64,000 nucleotides of DNA from Candidatus Ruminococcus avistercoris (GCA_019120315.1 DWVJ01000007.1:1-64000); one strand, 5' to 3'; positions 15,604 to 25,454 are shown, counted from the first letter of the stretch. Notes: generated by a model from the sequence alone, not told the origin. Numbers and translations: made by a program.

Positions 15604-18063
15604 TCAGTTCCACCATCCCCACCACCAGGGATCCTCCTGCTCTTCTTCCTGCTCCTCTTCCTCACTTTCTTCCGGTTCCACCGGTTCTTCCTCCTGGTCA
15701 TCCCATTCGTCCTCTTCTTCCCGGTTATCCTCCGGCTCCTTTGTCGGCCGGGAGAAAAGGCCGTGCTCTTTGCATCTTTCAGTGGGAACTGTAGCTGAGG
15801 AAAAATACTCCGTGGTTCTGGTACAGCCAAATCCGGGCAGCAGACCGCTGTCCGCACAGATGGTCACTTCCTCCACATCATCCGGCTGGGAAAACTCCTG
15901 ATCCGGCAGATTCTCATGGATACGGTTCATCACCCTGGTCCAAAGCGTCTGATGAAAGGTTCTGCCCTCTTCCGGAACCTCCATATTGGTATCATAGCCG
16001 GCCCAGACGGCAGAGGTATAATAAGGCGTGTATCCGGCGAACACCAGATCCACATAGGAAGTGGTGGTTCCCGTTTTTCCTGCCGCCGTCATATCCTCCA
16101 GCTGCAAAGCCGTTCCTGTCCCTTCCTCCATGACGCTTTCCATGGCGCTGGTCAGCAAAAAGGCTGTGCTCTCACTGAATACCCGGGTTTCCTCAGAGGT
16201 ATTCTCCAAAAGCACGTTTCCCTCCTTATCCGTCACCCTGGTATAAAAAGACGGTTCGATATAATTTCCCTCATTGGCGATAGCCGCATAAGCCGCCGTC
16301 AATTCCAGGTTTGTGACACCGTTGGTGATGCCTCCCAGCGCCAGAGGCTGATACGTATCCGACTGGGCATCCAGCGTCGTAAATCCCAGTCTGGTCAGAT
16401 AGTCATAACCGGTCTGGGGCGTCAGATCCGTCAGCACCTTCACCGCCGGTATATTATAGGAATACGTAATAGCCGTCCGCACGGAAACCGTCCCGTGATA
16501 GGCGTCGTCCGCATTGCTCAGCGGCGTTCCATCCGCGTATTCATACGGTTCATCCTCAATCATCGTCGCCAGAGTAATCTCCTCTTCCTCCAGAGCCGGT
16601 CCGTAAGTGGACAGAATCTTGAAAGTAGATCCCGGCTGACGGGTGGCGTCGGTCGCCCGGTTGAGCGTGAGACTGGCTGTCTTTTCCCCTCTGCCGCCCA
16701 CGATTCCCTTCACCTGCCCGGTGCTTTGTTCGATCACCGTCATGGCCGCCTGGGGCTGGGGGGTAAAATCAACCCGCTCCGCCACGATGGTATCCTCCGG
16801 CGTCAGAACCGCCGCCTTGTACTGATCCACAAAGCTTTGCGCCTCATCCTGGCTTGCGAACAGCAAATCAAAAGAAGCATCGCTCTCACGGAAATAGCTG
16901 CGCAGCATCTCACGGCTGTAATTTTCCTGGGTACCGTCTGCGTGTTCCACGGTCAGCGCCCACTCCAGTTCATACTGCACATCATCCGGATAATTTTCTT
17001 CCTTTTGAAACTCTTCATCCATAATCGCCTGAATGTCGCTGTCCTGGGTGCTGTAAATGCGCAGACCGCCGCTGTAAACGGCTTTCTCCGCTTCTTCTTC
17101 CGTATATCCGCACCGCTGAATCAGATGCTCTTCCACTTGCTGGATCAATCCGTCCACAAAGTAGGAATAAGGCTCGTCTTCATCCACCACCGCCGTCTCC
17201 TGAATGCGGGAATACACATCGTCAGCCAGCGCTTCTTGCTGCTCTTCCGCTGTGATCCAGCCCTGCTCCGTCATATAGCGCAGCACCACCTCCCGGCGCT
17301 TGGCGTTTTCCTCCGGGTTGGTTCGGGGATTCCACCGGGTGGGATTCTGCGGAATGGCCGCCAGCACGGCACATTCGGACAGCGTCAGGTCTTTACAGTC
17401 TTTTCCGAAATAAGTCTGTGACGCCATTTGGATCCCGTATGCGCCGGAACCGAAGTTGACGGTGTTGAGATAGTTTTCCAGAATCACACTTTTGGCATCC
17501 TCTCCCTGTTCTGTCAGATATGCTTCCAGTTCCACCGCCAGATACTGTTCCTGGATCTTCCTTTTAATGGAATCCCAGGTGCTTTCACTCATCCAGTCAG
17601 TAAAAACATTATTCTTCAAAAGCTGCTGGGTGATGGTGCTGGCTCCTTCCATACGGCGAAAACCGCTGGTCACGGCATTGACCACCGCCCGCAGCATACC
17701 CCGGTAGTCCACGCCGTTGTGCTCGTAAAACCGGGCGTCCTCTATGGCTACGATGGCATGCTGCATATCCGTCGGGATCTCCTCTATGGAGACGGAGATC
17801 CGGTTCCCTTCCGCAGAATTTAGCTGCTGTATCTGCTCCCCTTCATCGTCATAGATGAAAGTGACATTTCCCGCCGGCGTAATATCGATCGCCGAAACCT
17901 GCGGCGCCTCAGAAATGATTCTGTTGTAAACTACAGCGGCTCCCACGCCGGTCACCGCCACTGCCAGCAGCAGGAAGAGCAGGATCACCTTAAAAACCAG
18001 CATGCCCCTTCTTTTCTTCTTATTCTTCAGTCTGTTCTGTGTCTTTTGCTTACCAAAATGCAA
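15604..18063 (-). CDS. Class A penicillin-binding protein (PBP1A-like)
   Basis: The 819-aa protein has a cytoplasmic basic tail, one membrane anchor (about 22-48), a glycosyltransferase domain with EDARFYEHNGVDYRG, and a transpeptidase domain with PGSTFK (SxxK), SYN and KTGTT. The extreme C-terminus is a low-complexity acidic tail rich in E ending in a Trp-rich stub (DPWWWGWWN). The TTG at 18063 is taken as the start because GGAGG lies 7 nt upstream; an upstream in-frame TTG has no site. It polymerises and crosslinks peptidoglycan. Its mRNA has an attenuator-like leader. Confidence 0.93.
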   Translation of the reverse strand: MHFGKQKTQNRLKNKKKRRGMLVFKVILLFLLLAVAVTGVGAAVVYNRIISEAPQVSAIDITPAGNVTFIYDDEGEQIQQLNSAEGNRISVSIEEIPTDMQHAIVAIEDARFYEHNGVDYRGMLRAVVNAVTSGFRRMEGASTITQQLLKNNVFTDWMSESTWDSIKRKIQEQYLAVELEAYLTEQGEDAKSVILENYLNTVNFGSGAYGIQMASQTYFGKDCKDLTLSECAVLAAIPQNPTRWNPRTNPEENAKRREVVLRYMTEQGWITAEEQQEALADDVYSRIQETAVVDEDEPYSYFVDGLIQQVEEHLIQRCGYTEEEAEKAVYSGGLRIYSTQDSDIQAIMDEEFQKEENYPDDVQYELEWALTVEHADGTQENYSREMLRSYFRESDASFDLLFASQDEAQSFVDQYKAAVLTPEDTIVAERVDFTPQPQAAMTVIEQSTGQVKGIVGGRGEKTASLTLNRATDATRQPGSTFKILSTYGPALEEEEITLATMIEDEPYEYADGTPLSNADDAYHGTVSVRTAITYSYNIPAVKVLTDLTPQTGYDYLTRLGFTTLDAQSDTYQPLALGGITNGVTNLELTAAYAAIANEGNYIEPSFYTRVTDKEGNVLLENTSEETRVFSESTAFLLTSAMESVMEEGTGTALQLEDMTAAGKTGTTTSYVDLVFAGYTPYYTSAVWAGYDTNMEVPEEGRTFHQTLWTRVMNRIHENLPDQEFSQPDDVEEVTICADSGLLPGFGCTRTTEYFSSATVPTERCKEHGLFSRPTKEPEDNREEEDEWDDQEEEPVEPEESEEEEQEEEQEDPWWWGWWN

Positions 18064-18085
18064 CGTAATCCCTCCAGATAATCGC

Positions 18086-18251
18086 AAAAAGGCCTTCAGA
18101 AAGCGGATGAGCAGATCATACTCACTCTCTGAAGGTCTACTGTTTCACCTGATAACTCCCCCGAACTTTTCACACGCCTTCCCTAATCTCCGGTCGCGTC
18201 TGATGCTTTCGGCGTTACAGTTATACTACCATATTTGGGATTTTGATGCAA
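18086..18251 (-). promoter_or_regulatory. Promoter and structured leader with terminator-like hairpin before PBP1A
   Basis: TTGCAT (18251-18246), a 17-nt spacer and TAGTAT (18228-18223) form a promoter. The RNA would start near 18216 and carry about 80 nt of G-rich, unassigned sequence. It then has a stem CCTTCAGA/TCTGAAGG (18135-18093) followed by CCTTTTT, only about 11 nt before the ribosome binding site. That layout fits attenuation or a riboswitch, but no known class was recognised. Confidence 0.5.
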
Positions 18252-18267
18252 GATGAAGCCAATTCTT

Positions 18268-20193
18268 TTAAGAAGCAAAATTTCCCGTATACAGCTGATA
18301 ATATTTTCCTTTCTCCTCGATCAGTTCGTCATGGGTACCTCTCTCGATAATCCGCCCATGCTCCATGACCATGATACAGTCGGAATTTTTCACCGTAGAC
18401 AGACGGTGGGCGATGACAAAGGTGGTCCGCCCTTTCATCAGCGCGTCCATGCCGGCCTGCACCAGTTTCTCTGTACGGGTATCGATGGAAGACGTGGCCT
18501 CATCCAGAATCAATGCCGGCGGATCCGCCACCGCCGCCCTGGCAATGGCCAGAAGCTGCCGCTGCCCCTGACTTAAGTTGGAACCGTCTCCCGTCAGCAT
18601 GGTCTGATAGCCGTCCGGCAGACGATTGATAAATCCGTCCGCATTGGCCAGCTTCGCCGCCGCAATACATTCCTCATCGGTGGCATCCAGTTTTCCGTAT
18701 CGGATATTCTCCATAACCGTTCCCGTAAACAGATGGGTATCCTGCAGCACCATACCCAGGGACCTTCGCAGATCCTGCTTTTTGATCTTGTTGATGTTGA
18801 TATCGTCGTAACGGATCTTTCCATCCGCAATGTCATAAAAGCGGTTGATCAGGTTGGTGATGGTAGTCTTGCCGGCTCCGGTGGCTCCTACGAAAGCGAT
18901 TTTCTGGCCCGGCTTTGCCCACAAACTGATATTGTGCAGCACGATCTTATCCTCCGTGTAACCGAAGTCCACATCGTCAAAGACCACCTTACCCTCTTGC
19001 TTCTTATAAGTGATGGTGCCGTCCGCCTTGTGGGGATGTTTCCAGGCCCACAGATTAGTCCGCTCGGAAGTCTCCGTCAGATTGCCGTTTTCATCCTCTT
19101 TTGCGTTGACCAGTTCCACATAGCCTTCATCCTTCTCCGGCTCCTGATCCATCAGGTCAAAGACACGCTGCGCGCCGGCTGCGGCATTGACCACGAAATT
19201 GATCTGCTGGCTGACCTGGGTGATGGGGTTGGTAAAGCTTTTATTCAATCCCACAAAAGTGACCACCGTGCCGATGGTGACGCCGGCCAGTTCATTGATG
19301 CCCAGGATCGCCCCCACGATGGCCACCAGCGCATAGCTGATCCAGCCGATATTGGCGTTGATGGGCATCAGCAGGTTGGCATAACGGTTGGCTTTGTTGG
19401 CGCTGTTTCGCAGTCTTTCGTTCACCTCGTGGAAATCTCTTTTGGCCGCTTCTTCATGACAGAAGACTTTGACCACCTTCTGGCCGTCCAGCATCTCCTC
19501 GATGAAACCGTCCACCGCGCCCAGATCGATCTGCTGACGGATAAAATATTTTCCGGACAGGCTGGAAAAGGTCGAGGTAACCTTCAGCATGACCACCGCC
19601 GTCAGAATGGAGATCACCGTCAGCGCCGGGTTCAGGATGATCATCGTCACCAGCGTGGCCGCCATGGTAATCAGTGAGTTGATCACCTGCGGTATACTCT
19701 GGCTGAGCAGCTGGCGAAGGGTATCCACATCGTTGGTATACACCGACATGATATCGCCGTGGGCGTGGGTGTCAAAATATTTTATGGGCAGCGCCTCCAT
19801 GCGGGAAAACAAATCGTCCCTCAGATTGCGCATGGTTCCCTGGCTGACGTTGACCATGATACGGTTATAGGTAAACGCCGTGATAACGCCCAGCCCCATG
19901 ATGCAGACCAGACGCACCAGATCACCGGCCAGGCCGCCAAAATCCGTGGAGCCGCTGGCCAGCATGGGCGTAATGTAATCATCCACCAGCTTCTGCGGAA
20001 ATGTGGCTCCCACCACCGTGGCAATCGCCGTGATCAGAATACAGGCCAGCACGATGAGAAAGGGAATCTTATAGTAATGAAGCATATAGCGGATCACCCG
20101 GTTAATCAGCTTTGACGCCGTATTCACCCTGGATCCTGCTTTTTTTCCGTTTGTCTTATCAGTCATGATCCGTTCTCCTCCTTTCCAAATCAA
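18268..20193 (-). CDS. ABC exporter half-transporter, catalytically competent subunit
   Basis: The 641-aa protein has an N-terminal six-helix exporter domain (about 30-345), a linker insertion rich in charged residues (about 360-410), and a nucleotide-binding domain with GATGAGKTT, LSQGQRQLL and ALILDEATSSID, so the catalytic Glu is present. The start overlaps the upstream ABC stop (ATGA). It should pair with the product at 20190, whose site is degenerate, as in TM287/288, LmrCD and BmrCD heterodimers. A drug or lipid export role is likely. A MarR gene heads the operon. Confidence 0.9.
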   Translation of the reverse strand: MIWKGGERIMTDKTNGKKAGSRVNTASKLINRVIRYMLHYYKIPFLIVLACILITAIATVVGATFPQKLVDDYITPMLASGSTDFGGLAGDLVRLVCIMGLGVITAFTYNRIMVNVSQGTMRNLRDDLFSRMEALPIKYFDTHAHGDIMSVYTNDVDTLRQLLSQSIPQVINSLITMAATLVTMIILNPALTVISILTAVVMLKVTSTFSSLSGKYFIRQQIDLGAVDGFIEEMLDGQKVVKVFCHEEAAKRDFHEVNERLRNSANKANRYANLLMPINANIGWISYALVAIVGAILGINELAGVTIGTVVTFVGLNKSFTNPITQVSQQINFVVNAAAGAQRVFDLMDQEPEKDEGYVELVNAKEDENGNLTETSERTNLWAWKHPHKADGTITYKKQEGKVVFDDVDFGYTEDKIVLHNISLWAKPGQKIAFVGATGAGKTTITNLINRFYDIADGKIRYDDININKIKKQDLRRSLGMVLQDTHLFTGTVMENIRYGKLDATDEECIAAAKLANADGFINRLPDGYQTMLTGDGSNLSQGQRQLLAIARAAVADPPALILDEATSSIDTRTEKLVQAGMDALMKGRTTFVIAHRLSTVKNSDCIMVMEHGRIIERGTHDELIEEKGKYYQLYTGNFAS

Positions 20194-21929
20194 GCCGGCT
20201 GATCAAAGTCGCCGCTGCCTTCCAGCTGTGAATGATAAATATCCTGATAGATAGCATTATTCTCCAGCAGATTCTCATGGGTATCAAAAGCATCGATCCG
20301 TCCGTCATCCAGTACCAGAATCCGGTCTGCCGACTCCACACTGGACACACGCTGGGCGATGATAATCTTCGTTGTCCCCGGAATCTTTTTCGCGAAAGCG
20401 GCGCGGATACTGGCATCTGTGGCCGTATCCACCGCGCTGGTGGAATCATCCAGGATCAACACCTTTGGTTTTTTCAGCAATGCTCTGGCGATACAAAGAC
20501 GCTGCTTCTGACCGCCGGAGACATTGGAGCCGCCCCGCTCGATTCTCGTCTGATAGCCGTCCGGCATGCGCTCGATAAATTCATCAGCGCAGGCGGCCTG
20601 ACAGGCTTCCACACACTCTTCCTCTGTGGCGTTTGGATTACCCCAGCGAAGATTTTCAAGGATCGTTCCGGAAAACAGCGTATTTTTCTGCAGTACCACG
20701 GATACCTGATTTCTCAGAACTTCCGTATCATACCGGCGGACATCCACGCCGCCCACGCAGACAGATCCCTCATCCACATCGTACAGCCGGCAGATCAGAT
20801 TCACCAGGCTGCTCTTTCCGGCGCCGGTACCGCCGATGATGCCCACCGTCTCGCCGCTTCGGATATGCAGGTCGATATCCGAGAGAGAATTTTTTCCGCT
20901 CCCGTGTTTATAGGAGAAATTCACATGATTGAAATCGATGCTGCCGTCGGCCACTTCCGTCACCGCATCTTCGGGATCCGTCAGATCCGCTTTTTCATTC
21001 AGGACCTCGCCGATACGGCGGATGCTTGCCATGGACATACTGATCATGACCACTACCATGGAGAGCATCATCAGGCTCATCAGCAGCGACATAATATAAC
21101 TGAACAGACTGGTCAGATCACCGGTGGTCATAGACCCGCCGACGATAAAGTGCGCTCCCAGCCAGGACACGGAAATAATACAGAAATAAACGGAAACCAT
21201 CATGGCAGGCGCGTTAAAGGCCAGCAGCCCTTCTGCCTTGACCGACAGTTTATAAAGCATCTGAGATGCTTTGGAAAATTTCACGTTCTCATAGTCCTCC
21301 CGGACGAAGGCCTTTACCACGCGGATGGCCGTCACATTCTCCTGCACGCTGGCGTTTAAATCATCGTATCTGCGGAATACCTGTTTGAAGATTTTCAGCG
21401 TAACCGCCATAATCGTACCGATAACCGCCACCAGGAAAACCACGGCAATCAGGAACATGCCGCTCAAAGGCGGGCTGATGATCAGACACAGGGCGAAACT
21501 GAAAATCAGGTTCAAAGGAGCACGGACCGCCACACGGATAATCATCATAAATGCGTTCTGCACGTTGGTGATATCCGTGGTCATACGGGTAACCAGTCCC
21601 GGCACGCTGAACTTATCAATATTGGAAAAGGAAAAGGTCTGAATATTTGCATAAATCGCCTCCCGCAGGTTGGCGGACAGCCCGGTCGCCGCACTGGCGG
21701 CATTTTTTCCGGCCAAAGCGCCGAAGAGCAGGGCGAGAAACGCCATCAGCACCATCAAAACGCCATACCGGTAAACCACGGGAAGATTTCCCGCTTCCAC
21801 TCCCTGATCGATGATAATCGCAGTGATAAATGGCATCAGAATCTCCATAATCACTTCCAGCGCGGTGAGACCGATACACGAAAGGGTGTCCCGCTTATAC
21901 TGTTTCAACTGTTGTATCACTTTTCTCAC
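20190..21929 (-). CDS. ABC exporter half-transporter, degenerate-site subunit
   Basis: The 579-aa protein has a membrane domain (about 15-310) and a nucleotide-binding domain with GGTGAGKSS and VSGGQKQRL. Walker B ends VLILDDSTSAVD, with Asp where the catalytic Glu normally sits. That substitution is the hallmark of the non-hydrolysing site in heterodimeric exporters. Start and stop overlap neighbours by 4 nt on each side, giving a tightly coupled three-gene operon with MarR. Confidence 0.9.
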   Translation of the reverse strand: MRKVIQQLKQYKRDTLSCIGLTALEVIMEILMPFITAIIIDQGVEAGNLPVVYRYGVLMVLMAFLALLFGALAGKNAASAATGLSANLREAIYANIQTFSFSNIDKFSVPGLVTRMTTDITNVQNAFMMIIRVAVRAPLNLIFSFALCLIISPPLSGMFLIAVVFLVAVIGTIMAVTLKIFKQVFRRYDDLNASVQENVTAIRVVKAFVREDYENVKFSKASQMLYKLSVKAEGLLAFNAPAMMVSVYFCIISVSWLGAHFIVGGSMTTGDLTSLFSYIMSLLMSLMMLSMVVVMISMSMASIRRIGEVLNEKADLTDPEDAVTEVADGSIDFNHVNFSYKHGSGKNSLSDIDLHIRSGETVGIIGGTGAGKSSLVNLICRLYDVDEGSVCVGGVDVRRYDTEVLRNQVSVVLQKNTLFSGTILENLRWGNPNATEEECVEACQAACADEFIERMPDGYQTRIERGGSNVSGGQKQRLCIARALLKKPKVLILDDSTSAVDTATDASIRAAFAKKIPGTTKIIIAQRVSSVESADRILVLDDGRIDAFDTHENLLENNAIYQDIYHSQLEGSGDFDQPA

Positions 21930-22405
21930 GGTAGATAAACCTCCTGTTTCTTTTTTTCACTGTCTTCCATCCTGGTCAGCTGCGTCAGAATCTTTTTTTC
22001 CATTCTGTACATCTGGATCTGCTCCTGATGATCCAGCACGCTGAAAATCTCCGCTTCCGTCCGATCCGCCGTCTCCAGCAGCTGGCTCTTGCGGATCAGA
22101 AGCTTTTGGGTGGGAATGATCCGCTTCCTGCGGATATCCTCCGGATTTTTTTCAAAAGCAAGATAGCCCTTATCCTTCAGCTTCCTGACCAGTTCCGACA
22201 GCGTTGATTTGGCCACTCCAATCTCCCTGCACACCTCTGTGATATAGGTGCCCTGAGGATGATGCCTCAGGATATATACCAGAAAATAGACCTGGATGCC
22301 GGTGATGTTCTCACCGTGAAAACGCATCTCCATCCGGGCCGTCCAGTCCAGACCGATTCTTTTGATCGCAAAAAACAGATCCTCGGCTCTGACACGTTCT
22401 GTCAT
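21926..22405 (-). CDS. MarR-family transcriptional regulator
   Basis: The 159-aa winged-helix protein has the helix-turn-helix at about 50-75 (YITEVCREIGVAKSTLSELVRKL) followed by the wing (DKGYLAFEKNPEDIRRKRI). GGGAGG precedes the ATG. It is the first gene of the operon with the two ABC half-transporters, so it is the likely local repressor. A GTTCGGATCAGAACTGTTC motif between promoter and start, at about 22425-22450, may be its operator. Confidence 0.9.
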   Translation of the reverse strand: MTERVRAEDLFFAIKRIGLDWTARMEMRFHGENITGIQVYFLVYILRHHPQGTYITEVCREIGVAKSTLSELVRKLKDKGYLAFEKNPEDIRRKRIIPTQKLLIRKSQLLETADRTEAEIFSVLDHQEQIQMYRMEKKILTQLTRMEDSEKKKQEVYLP

Positions 22406-22476
22406 TCCTGTTCACACCTCCCAGTATTCGTTCGGATCAGAACTGTTCGTATCCTTATCAATTTCTGTCCATATGA

Positions 22477-22505
22477 ATTCTATCTCAGATTCCGGAAAAT
22501 GTGAA
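22477..22505 (-). promoter_or_regulatory. Promoter of the marR-ABC operon
   Basis: The minus strand reads TTCACA (22505-22500), 17 nt, TAGAAT (22482-22477). GTTC/GAAC repeats lie between this and the MarR start. Confidence 0.5.
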
Positions 22506-22536
22506 ATTCAAAATTGTTATATACTATAAATATTTT

Positions 22537-24063
22537 TTATAGATACTGCTGTCCAAAATAAATTTCACAGGAAAGCAGCATGCGAAGCCGTTCCCGATAA
22601 TCCTCCAACTGAAATCCGGTGATTTCCCTGATTCGCTCCAGGCGATACAACAGTGAATTCCGGTGAATATAAAGTTCCTTCACCGTTTCCGTCGTCCGCC
22701 GTTCATTCTTCAGATAGATATAAAGGGTTTTCAGAAATTCCGTATGATTGGCAGAGTCATACTCCTCCAGCGCCCTTACAGCCGGATGCAAAAAAAGATC
22801 CCGGGAAACCGCCTGTTCTGCTTCCCGCAGCAAATGCGGTACGCTGACATGATGATAGGGGAGAATCCCCCTGCCGGAAGAAGAAGCGTATGCTGCCGCC
22901 AGTACCGCCTGACGATAGTAGATGGAAAGCTTTCCCATCTCACGAAAAGAGTCACTGTAACCGATGCTGCCGCCGCAGTTTTTCGCTATCATCTGCAGCT
23001 TTTCCTCCAGATAACGTACCGGAGTATACTCTTTTCCCATCTGTGAAATCAGATGGGTTTTATTCAGAAGAAACACCACCTGGTCATCGTAGAGAAACGC
23101 CTTGCAGGGCATCATCTCTTCGATTTCATACACGGTAATTGTATTCAGCTTATTCTGAACCTGCCAGAAGGATGGAATCGTCATAACACAGGCAATGTAT
23201 TCGTCCTGTTCCTTCCATTTAATGGTGTTCATCAATGTTTTTCTCTCTGCTTCTTTTACTTCATTTCCTTCGATCAGATCGATAAAGAAGAAATCATATA
23301 CGCTCCGCGCGGCCATGCTGCTCTCATCCACATAGTCCATCACAGGAGAAATCATCTCGCAGAAGTAATCCGCCAGTTCCGTTTCGTAGCAGGAAAGTTC
23401 ATTGTGCATACCAATGATAAAGAGATGTCCGGTAATTCCCCTTGGCGAAAAGATCGTCCTGCTGACAAAGGGCATGTGGAAGGCTTCTGTCTTATGAAAT
23501 ATGATCGCCTGCTCCGTACGGTTCATAATCGTCATATCCCCCGATGAGATCAGCTTATAGATCGCCTGAAACGCCATATGCCCATGGAAATACTGATACC
23601 GCCACAGAGCGGAGATATCCATGGCCACCGGATCTTCTTTCATCACGCAGGTACGAAAACCGTTGTCCGTCAGATACCAGGGATTGATCGTCACCTGGTT
23701 CAGAAGCTGCAAAATTTCCTTCAGCGGCTTACGTGCGGAAACCTTCCCGGCAACCTCTTCCGCCCAATGCCGGAACCTGTGAAAAACATCGAAAATATCA
23801 TCAAATACCTGTATCGGATCCACCGTCTCCCGGACCCAGATCACCGGCATATCCGTTTCCGGTTCCTCCTTGCCAATCCAAACCGTCCCGCCGGCAGCTT
23901 GTTGCATTTCGCCCGAAAGAAACAGATATATGGTATCCTCCTTAAAGCATGACGAAGGACTGCCAATGCTGATCCCGGAATATTTAATCCTCTGCTTTTC
24001 ATTTATAATCTCCGTTTTATATGGAAGCTGACTGCAGATAAATCCCATGGAAAGCTTCATCAT
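22537..24063 (-). CDS. PucR-type (CdaR-like) transcriptional regulator
   Basis: The 508-aa protein ends in the PucR C-terminal helix-turn-helix (FLKTLYIYLKNERRTTETVKELYIHRNSLLYRLERI), about 440-490. The middle has a GGDEF-like/sensor region of the CdaR kind (SIGYSDSFREMGKLSIYYRQA). The ATG at 24063 has CCTCC complement GAGGAGG 10 nt upstream. It is divergent from the URO-D-family gene 120 bp away and probably controls it. The signal is unknown; relatives respond to purine or sugar-acid metabolites. Confidence 0.85.
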   Translation of the reverse strand: MMKLSMGFICSQLPYKTEIINEKQRIKYSGISIGSPSSCFKEDTIYLFLSGEMQQAAGGTVWIGKEEPETDMPVIWVRETVDPIQVFDDIFDVFHRFRHWAEEVAGKVSARKPLKEILQLLNQVTINPWYLTDNGFRTCVMKEDPVAMDISALWRYQYFHGHMAFQAIYKLISSGDMTIMNRTEQAIIFHKTEAFHMPFVSRTIFSPRGITGHLFIIGMHNELSCYETELADYFCEMISPVMDYVDESSMAARSVYDFFFIDLIEGNEVKEAERKTLMNTIKWKEQDEYIACVMTIPSFWQVQNKLNTITVYEIEEMMPCKAFLYDDQVVFLLNKTHLISQMGKEYTPVRYLEEKLQMIAKNCGGSIGYSDSFREMGKLSIYYRQAVLAAAYASSSGRGILPYHHVSVPHLLREAEQAVSRDLFLHPAVRALEEYDSANHTEFLKTLYIYLKNERRTTETVKELYIHRNSLLYRLERIREITGFQLEDYRERLRMLLSCEIYFGQQYL

Positions 24064-24183
24064 CGCTTTTATTCCTCCTCTTTGTGCCATATGCATAAAT
24101 CTATTTTATCACGTTCTGGTATCCCGTCCATAGGAAAAACCGGTTTCCCATATTAAAATCAATTTTAAAAAGGGGGTTTTACC

Positions 24184-25434
24184 ATGGAGGAAAAAGCAAA
24201 GAAATTATATGATGAACGTGTAAAAATCATGAGCGACGCCATCGCCATGAAAGAGCCGGACAGAATACCGGTGGCTCCGTTCCTGGCTTCCGTCGTCCAG
24301 AGACTGGAAGGCTCTTCCTACCGGGATCTTTATTACGACTATGACCGCGCAGGCCAGGCAGCGGTGGATTTCTATACAAAATATCCGGTGGACGCCTGTA
24401 CCGGCTGCCGTTTTACCAGCGGAAAAGCCCAGGAAGTCGCCGGCATCAATATCATCGACTGGCCGGGACAGCCCGGAACCAAAATATCCATCCACTCTTC
24501 CCACCAGGTGCACGAAATCGAATACCTGACGCCGGAAGAGTGTTACGATACCATGATAAAAGATTTTGACGGATTCTACCTGCGCCACTATATCCCGCGG
24601 GTCTTTGACGGTCTGAAAGGACTGGAAAGCCTTACCTTCAGCCCCGCGACCATCTTAAGCACAGGCGGAGGACTGGGGCCGCTGCTGAAACCGGAATTCC
24701 TGGAAACCATCGACAAACTGAAACAGATCGCCGAATACGACGCCGAGGCCGCGGCAAAAAGCGCCTTCTGGTCAGCCAAAATCGAAGATCTGGGGATTCC
24801 CAAGCTCTTTACCGGCGGCGGGGAAGTGCCTTTTGATGTGATCTCCGACTACTTCCGAACCACACTTCCCGCCATGACCGACCTGTTTGAATATGAATCG
24901 GAAATCATTGAACTGTGTGATATGATCGCGGACCGTCAGATCGCTTCCTGGAAATATTTCGAAACGGCACAGATGCCGGTGAAGCGGGTATTCTTCCCCC
25001 TGCACAAAGCCATGGACGGATTCATGAGTCCGGAACAGTTTGAAAAGATCTATATGAAGCCTTACCTGAAAATGCTGGATTATCTGATCGGTATCGGAGT
25101 CACTCCTTTTGTGTTCACAGAAGGCCCTTACAATTCCCGTCTCGATCAGATGGCGGAAATGCTGCCAAAGGGCTGTCTGGTGGCCTTTGAGACAGTCGAT
25201 ATGAAACGCGCCAAAGAAACAGTCGGCAAGACCAACTGTATCACCGGAAATCTCTCTTTGTATACATTGGAATTCGGCACAAAAGAAGAAACGATCCGAC
25301 AGACCAAGGAGCTGATCGATATCTGCGCGCCGGGCGGCGGCTATATCTTCGGCGCCAGTGGCTGTGTGGAAAACGCAAAGCGGGAAAATCTGGAGGCCAT
25401 GCTGGAAACACTGGACACTTACGGCCGGAAATAA
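24184..25434 (+). CDS. Uroporphyrinogen decarboxylase-family protein, probable methyltransferase type
   Basis: The 416-aa protein belongs to the URO-D superfamily and is longer than HemE (roughly 350 aa). It lacks the N-terminal HemE substrate motif. The C-terminal ITGNLSLYTLEFGTKEETIRQTKELID and PGGGYIFGASGCVENAKRENLEAM resemble MtaA/corrinoid methyltransferase relatives. It is monocistronic, with GGGGG before the ATG and a strong terminator after it. No corrinoid protein or methyltransferase partner is adjacent, so its substrate is unknown. The divergent PucR-like gene suggests inducible catabolism. Confidence 0.8.
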   Translation: MEEKAKKLYDERVKIMSDAIAMKEPDRIPVAPFLASVVQRLEGSSYRDLYYDYDRAGQAAVDFYTKYPVDACTGCRFTSGKAQEVAGINIIDWPGQPGTKISIHSSHQVHEIEYLTPEECYDTMIKDFDGFYLRHYIPRVFDGLKGLESLTFSPATILSTGGGLGPLLKPEFLETIDKLKQIAEYDAEAAAKSAFWSAKIEDLGIPKLFTGGGEVPFDVISDYFRTTLPAMTDLFEYESEIIELCDMIADRQIASWKYFETAQMPVKRVFFPLHKAMDGFMSPEQFEKIYMKPYLKMLDYLIGIGVTPFVFTEGPYNSRLDQMAEMLPKGCLVAFETVDMKRAKETVGKTNCITGNLSLYTLEFGTKEETIRQTKELIDICAPGGGYIFGASGCVENAKRENLEAMLETLDTYGRK

Positions 25435-25454
25435 AATCTTATCTCTGTAAACAG

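Noticed and set aside
15916-17421. 501-codon plus-strand frame over PBP1A
   Set aside because: Shadow of the PBP1A gene. Its composition is rich in R, H and I and it has no recognisable domain or start site.
18136-18216. Known riboswitch class (cobalamin, ydaO c-di-AMP, TPP) in the PBP1A leader
   Set aside because: Short similarities such as AGGGAA and GGTGAAA were seen, but the conserved cores of those classes are absent.
18733-19677. 314-codon plus-strand frame over the ABC exporter
   Set aside because: Shadow frame of the ABC gene; His/Asp-rich with no start site.
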